The notes beneath the pieces are model-generated. The model did no database searches and was not told the origin of the DNA. It saw nothing but the letters and a program-made list of their open reading frames with translations. A stretch of 64,000 bases of DNA from CAZCAC01 sp964496575. Its GTDB lineage: Bacteria; Planctomycetota; UBA1135; GCA-002686595. Both the position numbers and the translations under genes were made by a program. The stretch is from assembly GCA_964496575.1 (NCBI GenBank), contig CAZCAC010000034.1, positions 11,316 to 75,315 on the forward strand. Direction: 5' to 3'. Below are positions 41,812 to 51,146 of the stretch, in pieces; positions within the stretch are counted from its first letter, which is position 1; every line of letters begins with the position of its first letter.

Positions 41812-42420
41812 CCCGTCCCGCTCCAGGCGATTGAACGCCCGCCGCGCGCGGTGTACGCCGACGTTGTTCGCCTTGGCGAAGCGCTCCACGGTCGCGTCGC
41901 CGCCGGGGACTGCGCTCTTCGAGGTTCGACGCTCCACCCAGAGCAGGATTCGCTTCTCCAGCGGATCGCGCGACTCTCGGGCCGTGCGCCGATTGCGGAG
42001 CGCCTCCAGGGTCGCGCCGCGCGCGATCCGATTCGACGAGCCGACCCGCACGACGACCACCTCCTCGTCCTCCCCGCGAAGCGCGGCGTGGGGGCGATCC
42101 TCGGACACGCCCACCTGGCAGGCGACCACCGAGACGCCGTTCCTCTTGACGATCTGCGCCAGGACCTCGATGGGAGGATCGACGTACTCCCGTCCGATCC
42201 TCTGGACGTCGGCGAGGACCTCCTCCGGCCGGTGCACGCCGTGCACCCCGCCGTTGTCGGTGACGCCGACCAGCAGCATCCCTCCGCGCGTATTGGCGAA
42301 GGCGCACAGCGTGCGGGCCAGGCGGTCGTCTCGTGGCAATCCCCGCTTGAACTCGAGCGATCGCCCCTCACCTCTGGCGACCATGTCGAGGAGGTCGTCT
42401 TCCGATAGGTTCACCCTCAC
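41761..42420 (-). CDS. AlbA_2 (Schlafen-type) domain regulator
   Basis: 219 residues. N-terminal AlbA_2 domain (about 1-130) with LEFKRGLPRDDRLARTLCAFANTRGG and LLVGVTDNGGVHGVH, the two family motifs for nucleic-acid or nucleotide binding. The C-terminal 80 residues look like a winged helix (VERFAKANNVGVHRARRAFNRLERDGLLLG). Such proteins act as transcription regulators or in phage defence, but no toxin or defence neighbour is seen. Its 3' end lies inside the YfhO-like gene's 3' end, giving a 51-bp tail-to-tail overlap in which both coding frames stay open. Confidence 0.75.
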   Translation of the reverse strand: MRVNLSEDDLLDMVARGEGRSLEFKRGLPRDDRLARTLCAFANTRGGMLLVGVTDNGGVHGVHRPEEVLADVQRIGREYVDPPIEVLAQIVKRNGVSVVACQVGVSEDRPHAALRGEDEEVVVVRVGSSNRIARGATLEALRNRRTARESRDPLEKRILLWVERRTSKSAVPGGDATVERFAKANNVGVHRARRAFNRLERDGLLLGHGTGARRVYHRP

Positions 42421-42696
42421 AGCCTAGCGATTGCCCGATTCTCGTCATCCGGGAGGGCGGCAAATGCGAGGAGCGCGGAGCAACTGACACTCGGGCTCGC
42501 TGGCCGCTGGAGTAGCCGTGTTCCGCGCTGACCTCACATTCAATTGTAGGCGAATCGGCGGTCCCGCCAAGTCCCTGATTCGTCGACTCGGGTGGTTTTC
42601 TCGGCGCTTTTCGAGCCGCCAACCCGACTCTGTGGCGGCCACGCCCGGCAGCGGGGGTGGCCGACCTGGAAGGGAGCTGTCCCTCGGGAGATCCGC

Positions 42697-44412
42697 TCAG
42701 GGCAGGAAGCTCACCGAGACGGCGTTGGAGGTGTTGAACTGGAATCCGCAGGGGCCCGTGGGGTCCCGGTACCAGAGGTGGAAGCGGACGATCGCGAAGG
42801 CGGGGATGCCGTAGGTCGCGGCGAGCCCCGGCCCGCGGCTGACCGTTCCGGTGGCCCCGGAGTTCTGGACCCCGAAGCGGACCAGCCCTCCTCCAGCGCA
42901 GCGGAAGCCGTCTCCGAACGGGAAGGGCCCGATCTGGTTGTTGGCCTTGAACATCAGGGTGAAGGCGTTGAGCGGGAGCTGGCTCACGGTCAGCACCAGG
43001 TCGTCCGCGCTGACGCTGGACGAGCCGCTGGCGGTCATCAACCCGCCCACGCCGGTCGAGTTGGCGCAACCGGCGGTCGGGTCGGTGTTGCCGCAGGGCG
43101 CTCCGGCGGCGCAGAAGCAGTACGGCGTGGCGAGGAGCTCACACTCGTCGGGGATGCCGTTCATGTTGCCGTCGGGGGAGGTCGCGAACAGCACGTCCAG
43201 GGCGTCTTCCACCCCGTTGCCGTTGCAGTCCATGAAGGGGGCGCCGAGGGTGTCGAGCGCGTTCAGGTCGTCACCGAAGTTGACGCCGGTGCCCGCCCGC
43301 AGCGTGGCCAGACCGATGTTCTCCGCGGCGCAGAAGATCCCGGGGAAGGGCGAGACTCCGCCGGCCATCGGCGTGGTCAGGATGTCGCCCTCCTCGATCG
43401 GGATGCCGAAGATCGAGTCGGGCAGGCCGATCACCGCCGAGCCGCGGCGCACCGAGAAGAGCACCATGTCGGTCCCGCCTCCGAGCCAGTCATACGGCTG
43501 CATCGAGGGCTCGAACGCCCCGCTGCCGTTCTCCCAGATCGCCAGGGCGTCGAGGTCGTCCACGCCGATTCCGGGGAAGTCGAGCCCGAGCATCGGTGCG
43601 GGGGCCCAGATCATCGGCAGGGCGCCGGGGGCCGGCACCCAGAGGATGTCCGCGGCGGCGACTCCGTTGGCGACGGCGGAGCCGGAGTTCGGGATTCCGA
43701 TGAACGGATCGGGGAAGGCACTGTCGAGGGAGAACCACACGCCCATCGGCGGGAAGTTGGGCGGTACCTGCAGGTCCACCGCGTCGAGGTTGTCGCCCAT
43801 GTCGGGCGGGATCCCGGGGAAGTTGGGCTCGATCAGCCCGGTCCCGGGGTAGAGGAAGCCGCTGCCGCTCGGCAGGCCGTCCCCGTCGACCATCCCGGTG
43901 TGACCGGTCGGCGCGGCGAAGGGCGGCAGGGGGCCGGGGGGCAGCACGATCGGGGTGATCCAGACGTCCGCCGAGGAGTCGCCCACGGGCGCCTCGGTCA
44001 GGAGGTCCGGCGGCCACGGCGGCCCGACGATGCCGACGGCGAACTCGTCGGTGGAGAAGGCGTAGTCGCCCGGGTAGGAGCTCCCGTTGCTCATCGGGTA
44101 GTCCATGCCGAAGGACACGGCGTCCAGCTCCACCGGCCCGGGGTAGGTCATGATGCCCATCCCCCCCGGCCCGGCGGGAATCGCGATCCCGGGGGGCGGC
44201 AGGGGGCCGAGAGCGGGCATGCCGGTAGCGGGGGAGAGGAGGTCTCCCTCGGTGATCGGCATGCCCAGCCAGCTGTCGGGGATGCCGTTGGTGGGGCCGT
44301 GCCAGTCGATCGAGAAGACCATCTGGCCGAAGCCCAGCGAGGAGAGTGAACAGGCGCCGAGGGCACAGGCCACCAGGCGGCGCGCGGAGAGGAAGCGGTT
44401 GGATTTGCTCAT
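42697..44412 (-). CDS. Exported surface protein with three internal repeats and WYRDP domain
   Basis: 571 residues. Signal peptide (about 1-29) ending LSSLGFGQ. Three related units follow: 'FS(I/L/V)........G(I/L)P(D/N)S..G(M/I)PI.EGD(I/L)L(S/T)P' at about 32-60, 222-250 and 330-360, each ending near 'DDLDAL' or 'DNLDAVDL'. Next comes DCNGNGVEDALDVLFATSPDGNMNGIPDEC (given in parts: DCNGNG, then SPDGNMNGIPDEC), a dockerin/EF-hand-like calcium loop frequent in Planctomycetota. The last 140 residues are Cys-containing (CFCAAGAPCG, GCANSTG) and end RFHLWYRDPTGPCGF, the same C-terminal domain type as the metalloprotease at 16165-19143. Likely outer-surface; function unknown. Confidence 0.72.
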   Translation of the reverse strand: MSKSNRFLSARRLVACALGACSLSSLGFGQMVFSIDWHGPTNGIPDSWLGMPITEGDLLSPATGMPALGPLPPPGIAIPAGPGGMGIMTYPGPVELDAVSFGMDYPMSNGSSYPGDYAFSTDEFAVGIVGPPWPPDLLTEAPVGDSSADVWITPIVLPPGPLPPFAAPTGHTGMVDGDGLPSGSGFLYPGTGLIEPNFPGIPPDMGDNLDAVDLQVPPNFPPMGVWFSLDSAFPDPFIGIPNSGSAVANGVAAADILWVPAPGALPMIWAPAPMLGLDFPGIGVDDLDALAIWENGSGAFEPSMQPYDWLGGGTDMVLFSVRRGSAVIGLPDSIFGIPIEEGDILTTPMAGGVSPFPGIFCAAENIGLATLRAGTGVNFGDDLNALDTLGAPFMDCNGNGVEDALDVLFATSPDGNMNGIPDECELLATPYCFCAAGAPCGNTDPTAGCANSTGVGGLMTASGSSSVSADDLVLTVSQLPLNAFTLMFKANNQIGPFPFGDGFRCAGGGLVRFGVQNSGATGTVSRGPGLAATYGIPAFAIVRFHLWYRDPTGPCGFQFNTSNAVSVSFLP

Positions 44413-44716
44413 CGGAACGGGTGGGTCGGGGAGTTCTCGGGAGGCGCCGGCGGGGCGCCGTTCGCTGTCCCCAACTGCTCCGGGTCCGGCCGGCTGGACA
44501 GGAATCACCCGGAAAACCGGACCAGCGCCTCGGCAGGTCGTCTGGGCGGCCCCGGGACCCTCGGGGGGGTCAGGAGAAGTCGGAAAAGCCCCATCCTGGC
44601 GGAGTCGGCGACCCGGTCCCTTCCCGTACCCTCTTCTCCAAGAACGCCTCTCACCGGTCCGTTGATACCTGGAGCGTTCCGTTCTCGCCTCCCGCGCCTC
44701 CCACCCCGATTCTCCG
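44413..44716. other. Intergenic region between divergent surface-protein and MuiA genes
   Basis: 304 nt, no gene seen. It must carry two divergent promoters; none is clear. GC-rich repeats of C and G (CCCCGGGACCC) around 44550 could form hairpins. Confidence 0.3.
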
Positions 44717-46384
44717 ATGTCGCGATCGATCCTCGTCGCCGCCGTCTGGCTCCTCGGAGCCACGGCCGTCGCCCAGGACCCCGTCGAGCTCACCTCTCGC
44801 ATCGACGCGGTCACCGTCTACCCCTCCTCCGCCCGCGTCCGGCGAATCACCGCTCCCGTGCCGGGGAGCGGCCGCTTCGCCCTCCGCGGCCTGCCGGCGA
44901 GCCTCGAGCCGGCGAGCGTCCGGGTACGCTGCCGGGGCGGCTTCGTCATCGGGGTCGAGGTCCGCGAGCGGATCGAGGACCGCACCCCCGAGGTGCGGGT
45001 CCAGGAGCTCCGTGACCGGATCGTCCTGACGCAGCGCAGGATCGAGACGCAGAGAGACGATCTCGCGGTGAGCGAGAGGATGCGCGGCCACCTGAAGACG
45101 CTGCTCGAGCGCGCCGGGAGCGCCGAGCTCGAGGAGCTCGAGGGTGGCGCGGCGGACACCGACGAGTGGGCGCGGCGCCACGAGCTCATCGCCAGCTCTC
45201 TGCGCGAGAACCTCGAAGCGCGGCGGGAGCTGCGCTGGAAGATCGAGGAGGAGGAAGCGCAGCTGCGGGCGCTCGAGGAGGAGCTCGGACGCGTCCGACA
45301 CGGGACGTCCGTCTCCTTGCGCGACCTCCTGCTCAAGGTGGTCACCCCGAAGAGCGGCGTGAAGCTGGAGGTGGAGTACCTCGTCGCCGGGGCCTCCTGG
45401 CGCCCGCGCTACGATCTCCGCGCCGCGTCGGACGGTCGGGGCGTGAAGCTCGTCTACCGCGGCGAGGTGCAGCAGAGCTCGGGGGAGGACTGGAAGGACG
45501 TCCAGCTCCTGCTCTCCAGCGCCGAGCCGAAGCGCAGCGCACGCGGTCCGGAGCTCGACGGCCGCTGGGTGCGCCTCTACGATCCGAAGGAAGACGTCAC
45601 CGCCTCGACCCGGGCGCCCAGGACCGCCGCCGATCTCCGCGACGAGGAGACCCTGAAGCAGCTGGAACAACTGGGGTACACGGGGAGCGAGGAAGCGGAC
45701 GAGCCGCCCTTCGCTGCGGTCCAGGACGAGGGCCTCTCGGTGCGCTTCGCCGTTCGCGGCCGCGACAGCGTGGAGACCGCCGGTGGGCGCACAACGGTCC
45801 TGATCGGCGAGGCGGACTTCACCGTCGATCCGGAGTACTACTGCGTGCCCGCGCTGGACACCACCGTCTGGCTGCGCGGTCACACCGAGAATGACAGCGA
45901 GTGGCCGATCCTCGCCGGCGAGGCCTCGGTCTTCTTCGGCGAGGACTTCCTCGGCCGGGCGCGGCTGGAGATGGTCGAGCGGGGCCAGGAGTTCATCGTT
46001 CCCCTCGGCGCGGCCGACGCGATCACCTGCGAGCGCGTGCTCACCACCGACCGCTCGCAGGGGCCGAGCGTCTTCGGCAGCACGCAGCGCGAGGTCGAGG
46101 GTTGGAAGTTGACCTTCGCCAACGGCGGCGGTGCGATCAGCTCGCCCGACGGCAGCGTGGCGATCGTCGTGCGCGAGGCGATCCCCAAACCGACCGACAA
46201 GAGCATCGAGGTGGAGCTCACGGGGCTCTCGCACCCGCTGGCCAGGGCGGACAAGTGGCGCGAGGACGCCGAGGAGCTGGGCATCGAGACCTGGATCCTG
46301 CGGGTCCCGCGTCGAGGTGAGGTCGACCTGCGCTACCAGGTCGTCGTCTCCCATCCGAAGAAGCACGGCGTGGTCTACCGCTAG
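44717..46384 (+). CDS. MuiA-family (DUF4140/DUF4139) exported protein, copy 1
   Basis: 555 residues. Signal peptide (MSRSILVAAVWLLGATAVAQ), an N-terminal DUF4140-like domain (about 24-95, SRIDAVTVYPSSARVRR), a long charged coiled coil (about 95-195), then the DUF4139 domain (about 210-555) with YLVAGASWRPRYDLRA and the closing LRYQVVVSHPKK. Mucoidy inhibitor A family proteins carry this layout; the molecular role is unknown, and a cell-envelope function is only inferred. Its neighbour is a clear paralogue, so the gene has duplicated. It is the first gene of a rightward cluster; 12 nt separate it from copy 2. Confidence 0.82.
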   Translation: MSRSILVAAVWLLGATAVAQDPVELTSRIDAVTVYPSSARVRRITAPVPGSGRFALRGLPASLEPASVRVRCRGGFVIGVEVRERIEDRTPEVRVQELRDRIVLTQRRIETQRDDLAVSERMRGHLKTLLERAGSAELEELEGGAADTDEWARRHELIASSLRENLEARRELRWKIEEEEAQLRALEEELGRVRHGTSVSLRDLLLKVVTPKSGVKLEVEYLVAGASWRPRYDLRAASDGRGVKLVYRGEVQQSSGEDWKDVQLLLSSAEPKRSARGPELDGRWVRLYDPKEDVTASTRAPRTAADLRDEETLKQLEQLGYTGSEEADEPPFAAVQDEGLSVRFAVRGRDSVETAGGRTTVLIGEADFTVDPEYYCVPALDTTVWLRGHTENDSEWPILAGEASVFFGEDFLGRARLEMVERGQEFIVPLGAADAITCERVLTTDRSQGPSVFGSTQREVEGWKLTFANGGGAISSPDGSVAIVVREAIPKPTDKSIEVELTGLSHPLARADKWREDAEELGIETWILRVPRRGEVDLRYQVVVSHPKKHGVVYR

Positions 46385-46396
46385 GAGGAACCAGAG

Positions 46397-48061
46397 ATGA
46401 AACAGCAAATCAGAGCCACTATCCTCCTCGCCCTCCTCGCGCCGATCGCCTCCGCCCAGGAGGAGCCGGTCGCGCTGCGGAGCGCCGTCGACCAGGTCAC
46501 CGTCTACGCCGACTCCGCGCGCGTGCGACGCACCGCCGAGCCGATCGGCGCGGACGGCTTCTACGCCTTCCAGGGGCTGACCCGCGCCCTCGATCCGAAC
46601 AACGTGCGCGTCCGGCTCGGCGGGGGACACGTGCTCGGGGTCGAGGTCACCGAGCGCCTGCACACCGAGTCTCCCGTGGAGCGGGTGGAGATCCTGCGCC
46701 GGCGCCTGCGCGACCTCGAGCGGGAGCTCGTGGCGGCGAGCGACGAGCAGGAACTGCTCGAGGAGCTGAATCGGCAGATCACCAGCCGCCTCGGCGGTGC
46801 GCCGGCGGACAGCGAGGACGCCGGGAAGTTCCCGCCGATCGAGGCGTGGCAGGCGAGCCACGACTACTACGCCACCCGGTTGAAGGAGATCCTGGCCTCG
46901 CAGCGGGAGCTGCGCTGGCAGGTCGAGGCGCTGAAGACCCGGGTGATGGACCTGAACCAGGAGCTCGGCCGCCTCCAGTCCGGTCGCGACGTCCGCCTCT
47001 GGGACGTCGTGGTCGAGGTCGACCTGACCGGGACGACGGGTGAGCTCGCGCTGGAGTACTTCGTCGGCAACTGCGGCTGGCAGCCGGAGTACGACCTGCG
47101 CACCGCGGGGGACGCGCGCAGCGTCGACCTCGTCTACCGTGCGCGCATCCACCAGGAGACGGGGGAGGACTGGCCCGGCGTCGAGCTCTTCCTCTCCACC
47201 GCGCGGCCGCGCCGGGGCGCTCGAGGCCCGGAGCCGATCACGCGCTGGGTCGACCTGGCCGGGTCGCGCGCCCGGGCGAGGCGAGGGCTGGCCGTGGAGC
47301 ACAGCAGCTTCGGGAAGTCGTACGCGTCGAACGCCGCCACCTTCTACGCCGACGGCCTGGTCACCGGCGCAACGATCGCGGCACCGTTCGCCGAGGCGCA
47401 GGTGCAGGGGCTCACGGTTCGCTTCGCCCTCCCGCAGCGCGAGACGCTGGAGTCGCGGAGCGAGCCGACCACGGTGCTGGTCGGCGAGGCGACCCTGAAG
47501 GCGAAACCCGAGCTCTACTGCACGCCCGAGCTCGACCCGACCGTCTGGCTGCGCGGGCTCGCGACCAACGACAGCGCGTGGGTGCTGCTTCCCGGGCGGG
47601 CGGCGATCTTCTTCGGCGACGACTTCATCGGCCACGCCGCGCTCGACGCGGTGCAGCCCGGCGACGAGCTCGAGCTGCACCTCGGTGCGGTTCCCGGGAT
47701 CACCGTCGATCGGGTCCTGGTCGCCCAGGAGCACGACGACCCCGGCATGTTCAGCTCGACCGCGGAGGAGATCTTCCGCTGGCGCGTGCGCCTGGAACAC
47801 CACGCCTCGCCGGTCACCGATCCGGACGGCAGCGTATCGGTGATCGTGCGCGAGGCGATCCCGCGCTCCCGCGACGATCGGATCGAGGTGGAGATCACCG
47901 AGAACTCCCACGGCGTCCGCGGCGAGCCGCGCTGGGCCGAGGACCAGGCGGACCTCGGGATCCACACGTGGATCGTCCGGGTGCCGAAACGGGGCAAGGC
48001 CGACCTCACCTGGGAGCTGACCATCTCCCACCCCGAGAGCAAGGAGTTGATCCTGGATTGA
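46397..48061 (+). CDS. MuiA-family (DUF4140/DUF4139) exported protein, copy 2
   Basis: 554 residues, same layout and almost the same length as the preceding gene: signal peptide (MKQQIRATILLALLAPIASAQ), DUF4140-like start (SAVDQVTVYADSARVRRT), coiled coil, and DUF4139 domain with YFVGNCGWQPEYDLRTAG. Identity is moderate by eye (perhaps a third), so the duplication is old and the two have probably diverged in function or form a heteromer. Strong AGGAGG eight bases before the ATG. Followed by a metallophosphoesterase lipoprotein 23 nt away. Confidence 0.82.
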   Translation: MKQQIRATILLALLAPIASAQEEPVALRSAVDQVTVYADSARVRRTAEPIGADGFYAFQGLTRALDPNNVRVRLGGGHVLGVEVTERLHTESPVERVEILRRRLRDLERELVAASDEQELLEELNRQITSRLGGAPADSEDAGKFPPIEAWQASHDYYATRLKEILASQRELRWQVEALKTRVMDLNQELGRLQSGRDVRLWDVVVEVDLTGTTGELALEYFVGNCGWQPEYDLRTAGDARSVDLVYRARIHQETGEDWPGVELFLSTARPRRGARGPEPITRWVDLAGSRARARRGLAVEHSSFGKSYASNAATFYADGLVTGATIAAPFAEAQVQGLTVRFALPQRETLESRSEPTTVLVGEATLKAKPELYCTPELDPTVWLRGLATNDSAWVLLPGRAAIFFGDDFIGHAALDAVQPGDELELHLGAVPGITVDRVLVAQEHDDPGMFSSTAEEIFRWRVRLEHHASPVTDPDGSVSVIVREAIPRSRDDRIEVEITENSHGVRGEPRWAEDQADLGIHTWIVRVPKRGKADLTWELTISHPESKELILD

Positions 48062-48084
48062 CTACGGATCCGTACAATTCCCGG

Positions 48085-49638
48085 ATGAGATCGCTCCCCT
48101 CCCGCCTGGCGGGCCCGCTGCTCGGGCTACTCGCCGCGTTCCTTCTCACCGCCTGTGCGACGACCGCTGATTCGAGCGGCCCGGTCCACGTCGTCCTGCT
48201 CCACACCAACGACGTTCACGGGCAGACCCAGCCGCGGCCGGCGACCTGGATCGATCGCGAGAACCCGCCGCTGGTCGGCGGGCTGCCTCGCGTCGCCGCC
48301 TACATCGAGACGGTGCGCCGGGGTTTCGGCGATGAGCGTGGCGGAGTGCTGGTCGTCGACGCGGGCGACCTCTTCCAGGGCACGCCCGAGGGTCTGATCG
48401 ACGGGGGGCGCGCCTACGTCGCCGCGCTGGCCGAGGTCGGTTACGACGCGATCTGCGTCGGCAACCACGACCTCGACCACGGCTTCGCGCCGCTGCAGGG
48501 GATGATCGGTGACTTCGACCTGCCGATGATCGCCGCGAACCTGCGCGTCGCGGAGGCGGGCGAGCGGATCGACTGGGTCGAGCCGTGGCGCCTCTTCGAG
48601 CTCGGCGGCCTCCGCATCGGCGTCGTCGGATTGCTCACCCCGGTGACACCCTCGATCACCCACGAGGACGCGCGAACGATCTTCTTCGAGGACCCCGCCA
48701 TCGCGCTGACCCGGGCTCGCGAGGAGCTGGCGGACGAGGTCGACTGGATCCTCGCCCTGACGCACCAGGGCGTGCCCGAGGACGAGCGGCTGGCCGCGGC
48801 GCACCCCGACCTCGACCTCATCGTCGGCGGACACAGTCACACCTACCTGGAGGAGGGACTCGTCCACGACCGGACCACGATCCTCCAGGCGGGTTCGAAG
48901 GGCAGCGCCGTCGGGCGCGCAGACCTGTGGTTCGACGGCGAGAGCTTCGAGCTGGTCGACTTCGCCTACCGCGTCGTTGACCTCTACGAGGAGCCCAGGC
49001 CGGAGAGCGAGAACGCCGCCGTGACCCGGATCTGCGCCGAGCTGGTCGAGCGCAGCGAGGCGGAGATGCGGAAGGAGGTGGGGGAGCTGTCGGTGGAGGT
49101 GACGCGGGCCCAGCACCGCTTCCACTCCTCGACTGCCGGCAACCTGCTCACCGACGTGATGCGCGAGCGCTTCGGTGCGCAGGTCGCGATCCAGAACCGC
49201 GGGGGGATCCGCTGCGACCTCCGCGCCGGCCCGGTCACGCGCCGCAACCTCTTCGAGTTCTTGCCCTTCGGGAATCACCTGGTGCTGCTCGAGGTCACCG
49301 GCGAGACGCTCTTCACCTGCTTGCGCGCGGCGGTCGAGGGCTCCGCGCACTCCGGGCTGGAGCTCAGCGGGATGAAGGTGCTGGTCCGCCAGGGCGACGA
49401 TGGCACGGGCACGCTCGTCGGCCTCGAGATCGGCGGAGAAGTCGTCGAATCCGATCGCACGTACACGCTGGCGACCAACAGCTTCCTCGCCGGGGGCGCG
49501 GACGGTTACGATCCGCTGGGCACCTCGAAGCGACTGCGCGAGGACACGCTCCTCTTGCGCGAGCTGCTCGAGGAGCACTTTCGGAGTGGAGAAGCGGTGA
49601 TCCCCGCTACGGACCAGCGCTACGAGCTCGTACGCTGA
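48085..49638 (+). CDS. 5'-nucleotidase/UshA-like lipoprotein
   Basis: 517 residues. A signal with lipobox (LLTAC, Cys24) anchors it to a membrane. The metallophosphatase domain has LLHTNDVHGQ (Asp43, His45), DAGDLFQG (Asp92, Asp95), GNHDLDHG (Asn127, His128) and GGHSHT, all metal or phosphate ligands. The C-terminal 5'-nucleotidase domain has IQNRGGIRCDL and FEFLPFGNHL and covers about 350-500. It hydrolyses nucleotides or nucleotide sugars outside the cytoplasm to scavenge nucleosides and phosphate. Start chosen at 48085 for the lipoprotein signal. 23 nt after the second MuiA gene. Confidence 0.87.
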   Translation: MRSLPSRLAGPLLGLLAAFLLTACATTADSSGPVHVVLLHTNDVHGQTQPRPATWIDRENPPLVGGLPRVAAYIETVRRGFGDERGGVLVVDAGDLFQGTPEGLIDGGRAYVAALAEVGYDAICVGNHDLDHGFAPLQGMIGDFDLPMIAANLRVAEAGERIDWVEPWRLFELGGLRIGVVGLLTPVTPSITHEDARTIFFEDPAIALTRAREELADEVDWILALTHQGVPEDERLAAAHPDLDLIVGGHSHTYLEEGLVHDRTTILQAGSKGSAVGRADLWFDGESFELVDFAYRVVDLYEEPRPESENAAVTRICAELVERSEAEMRKEVGELSVEVTRAQHRFHSSTAGNLLTDVMRERFGAQVAIQNRGGIRCDLRAGPVTRRNLFEFLPFGNHLVLLEVTGETLFTCLRAAVEGSAHSGLELSGMKVLVRQGDDGTGTLVGLEIGGEVVESDRTYTLATNSFLAGGADGYDPLGTSKRLREDTLLLRELLEEHFRSGEAVIPATDQRYELVR

Positions 49639-49648
49639 GGTGATGTCA

Positions 49649-51133
49649 ATGCGCCTGCGATTTCCGCTGCTGCTCTCGATCACTGGCGCGCTCTTGCTGT
49701 TCTCGTCATTCGCAGTGGGCGACGAGCTGGAGGAGCTGGAGCGAGCCCTGCGCGACGACGACGACCGCAATCGCCGGCGCGCGGTCTCCGGGCTCGCCGA
49801 GCTCTCGAGTGAACCGGCGTGGGAGCTGGTGATCGACGCGCTGGAGGATCCTTCCCCGCAGGTCGCCGACGAGGCCCAGCTGCGCCTGGCCGGTGCGCCG
49901 GTGACGCTGGTGCCCGACCTCCTCGGCAAGCGAGGACTGGCCTCGAGGCGCGAGTGGGTGCCGCTGCGCACTGCCGAGCTGCTCGGCCGCCTCGCGGACC
50001 CCGGCGCCGCGAAGCCGTGGGTCGCGACTTTCCGCCACAAGGACGAAGGCGTCCGCCGCTCGCTCCTGTGGAGTGTCGAGCGGCAGGCGCGCGAGGGGCG
50101 CTTCGGCGTCGGCGACACGGCGCTGATCGAGGCGGTCACGAAGCTCGCGGACAAGGACAGGACCCCGGCCGTACGCGCCCACGCGCTGCTCGCGCTGGCC
50201 GAGCTCTCCGAGGAGCTCGCCCGCGCGCGAATCGACGCGGCGCTCGGCGCCGAGGACGTCGCCATCCGGGCGGCGGCGGTCGAGCGGATCGACCTCCTGC
50301 CGGAGCGCGAGCGCCTCGCCGCCGCGCGTGCCGCGGCGGAGGACGAGGCGCCGCTGGTGCGGCAGCGGAGCTACCAGGCCTTGGCGAGCCGCCGCGATCG
50401 CGACGGCGTCCTGGTCCTGGTGGGCGCGCTGGAGCGCGAAGCCGAGCTGCGCCTCTCCTGGCGTCTCGTCGAGCTGCTGCAGGACCTCTCGGGGATGAAG
50501 TACGGCGCCGATCCCCGTCCGTGGAAGCGCTGGGCGGAGGCCCTCGAGGCCGACTGGACTCCGTCGGAGAAGCGCGCGGAGCGCGACTACGGCGAGCGCT
50601 CGGCGGCCTTCGTCGGCATGCCGATCCTCTCCGGACGCATCGCCTTCCTGATCGACTTCTCCGGCTCGATGTGGGAGGAGCGATCGGGTAGGACGCGTAA
50701 AGAGGTGGTCGACGTCGAGCTGCGCCGCGCCCTCGAGGCGCTGCCCGAGACGACCGAGTTCAACCTCCACCCCTACACCGACGTCCCGTTCCGCTGGCAG
50801 AAGAAGCTCGTCCCCGCCCGACGCAAGAACGTGCAGAGGGCGCTCGACTACTTCGAGGGCAACAGGGAACACGGGAAGGGGAACTTCTGGGGCGCCGCGA
50901 TGGAGGCGCTGGAGGACGACCGGGTGGACACCCTGATGGTGCTCACCGACGGCGCGCCGACCGGCGGCTACCGCTGGAACGTCACGCTGATGAAGACGCT
51001 GTTCGCTCACGAGAACCGCTTCCGGGGCGTTTTCCTGGATGTTCTCCTGGTCGATACCAGAAAGTTCTTGAAAGGGCATTGGGAAGAGATGTGCACGGCC
51101 ACCGGTGGCCGCTGCCTCGCCGTCGAACTTTGA
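49649..51133 (+). CDS. HEAT-repeat / von Willebrand A domain protein, exported
   Basis: 494 residues. Signal peptide (MRLRFPLLLSITGALLLFSSFA). HEAT-like helices (about 25-280), then a VWA domain (about 325-494) with the MIDAS motif AFLIDFSGSMW (Asp336-x-Ser-x-Ser) and later LTDGAP supplying further metal ligands. Together they suggest a periplasmic protein-protein interaction scaffold or a metal-dependent adhesin. I chose ATG at 49649 because GAGGT (49637-49641) is the right distance upstream; the ATG at 49643 is too close. It starts 11 nt after the nucleotidase. Confidence 0.78.
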   Translation: MRLRFPLLLSITGALLLFSSFAVGDELEELERALRDDDDRNRRRAVSGLAELSSEPAWELVIDALEDPSPQVADEAQLRLAGAPVTLVPDLLGKRGLASRREWVPLRTAELLGRLADPGAAKPWVATFRHKDEGVRRSLLWSVERQAREGRFGVGDTALIEAVTKLADKDRTPAVRAHALLALAELSEELARARIDAALGAEDVAIRAAAVERIDLLPERERLAAARAAAEDEAPLVRQRSYQALASRRDRDGVLVLVGALEREAELRLSWRLVELLQDLSGMKYGADPRPWKRWAEALEADWTPSEKRAERDYGERSAAFVGMPILSGRIAFLIDFSGSMWEERSGRTRKEVVDVELRRALEALPETTEFNLHPYTDVPFRWQKKLVPARRKNVQRALDYFEGNREHGKGNFWGAAMEALEDDRVDTLMVLTDGAPTGGYRWNVTLMKTLFAHENRFRGVFLDVLLVDTRKFLKGHWEEMCTATGGRCLAVEL

Positions 51134-51146
51134 ACCCGAGGAGATC

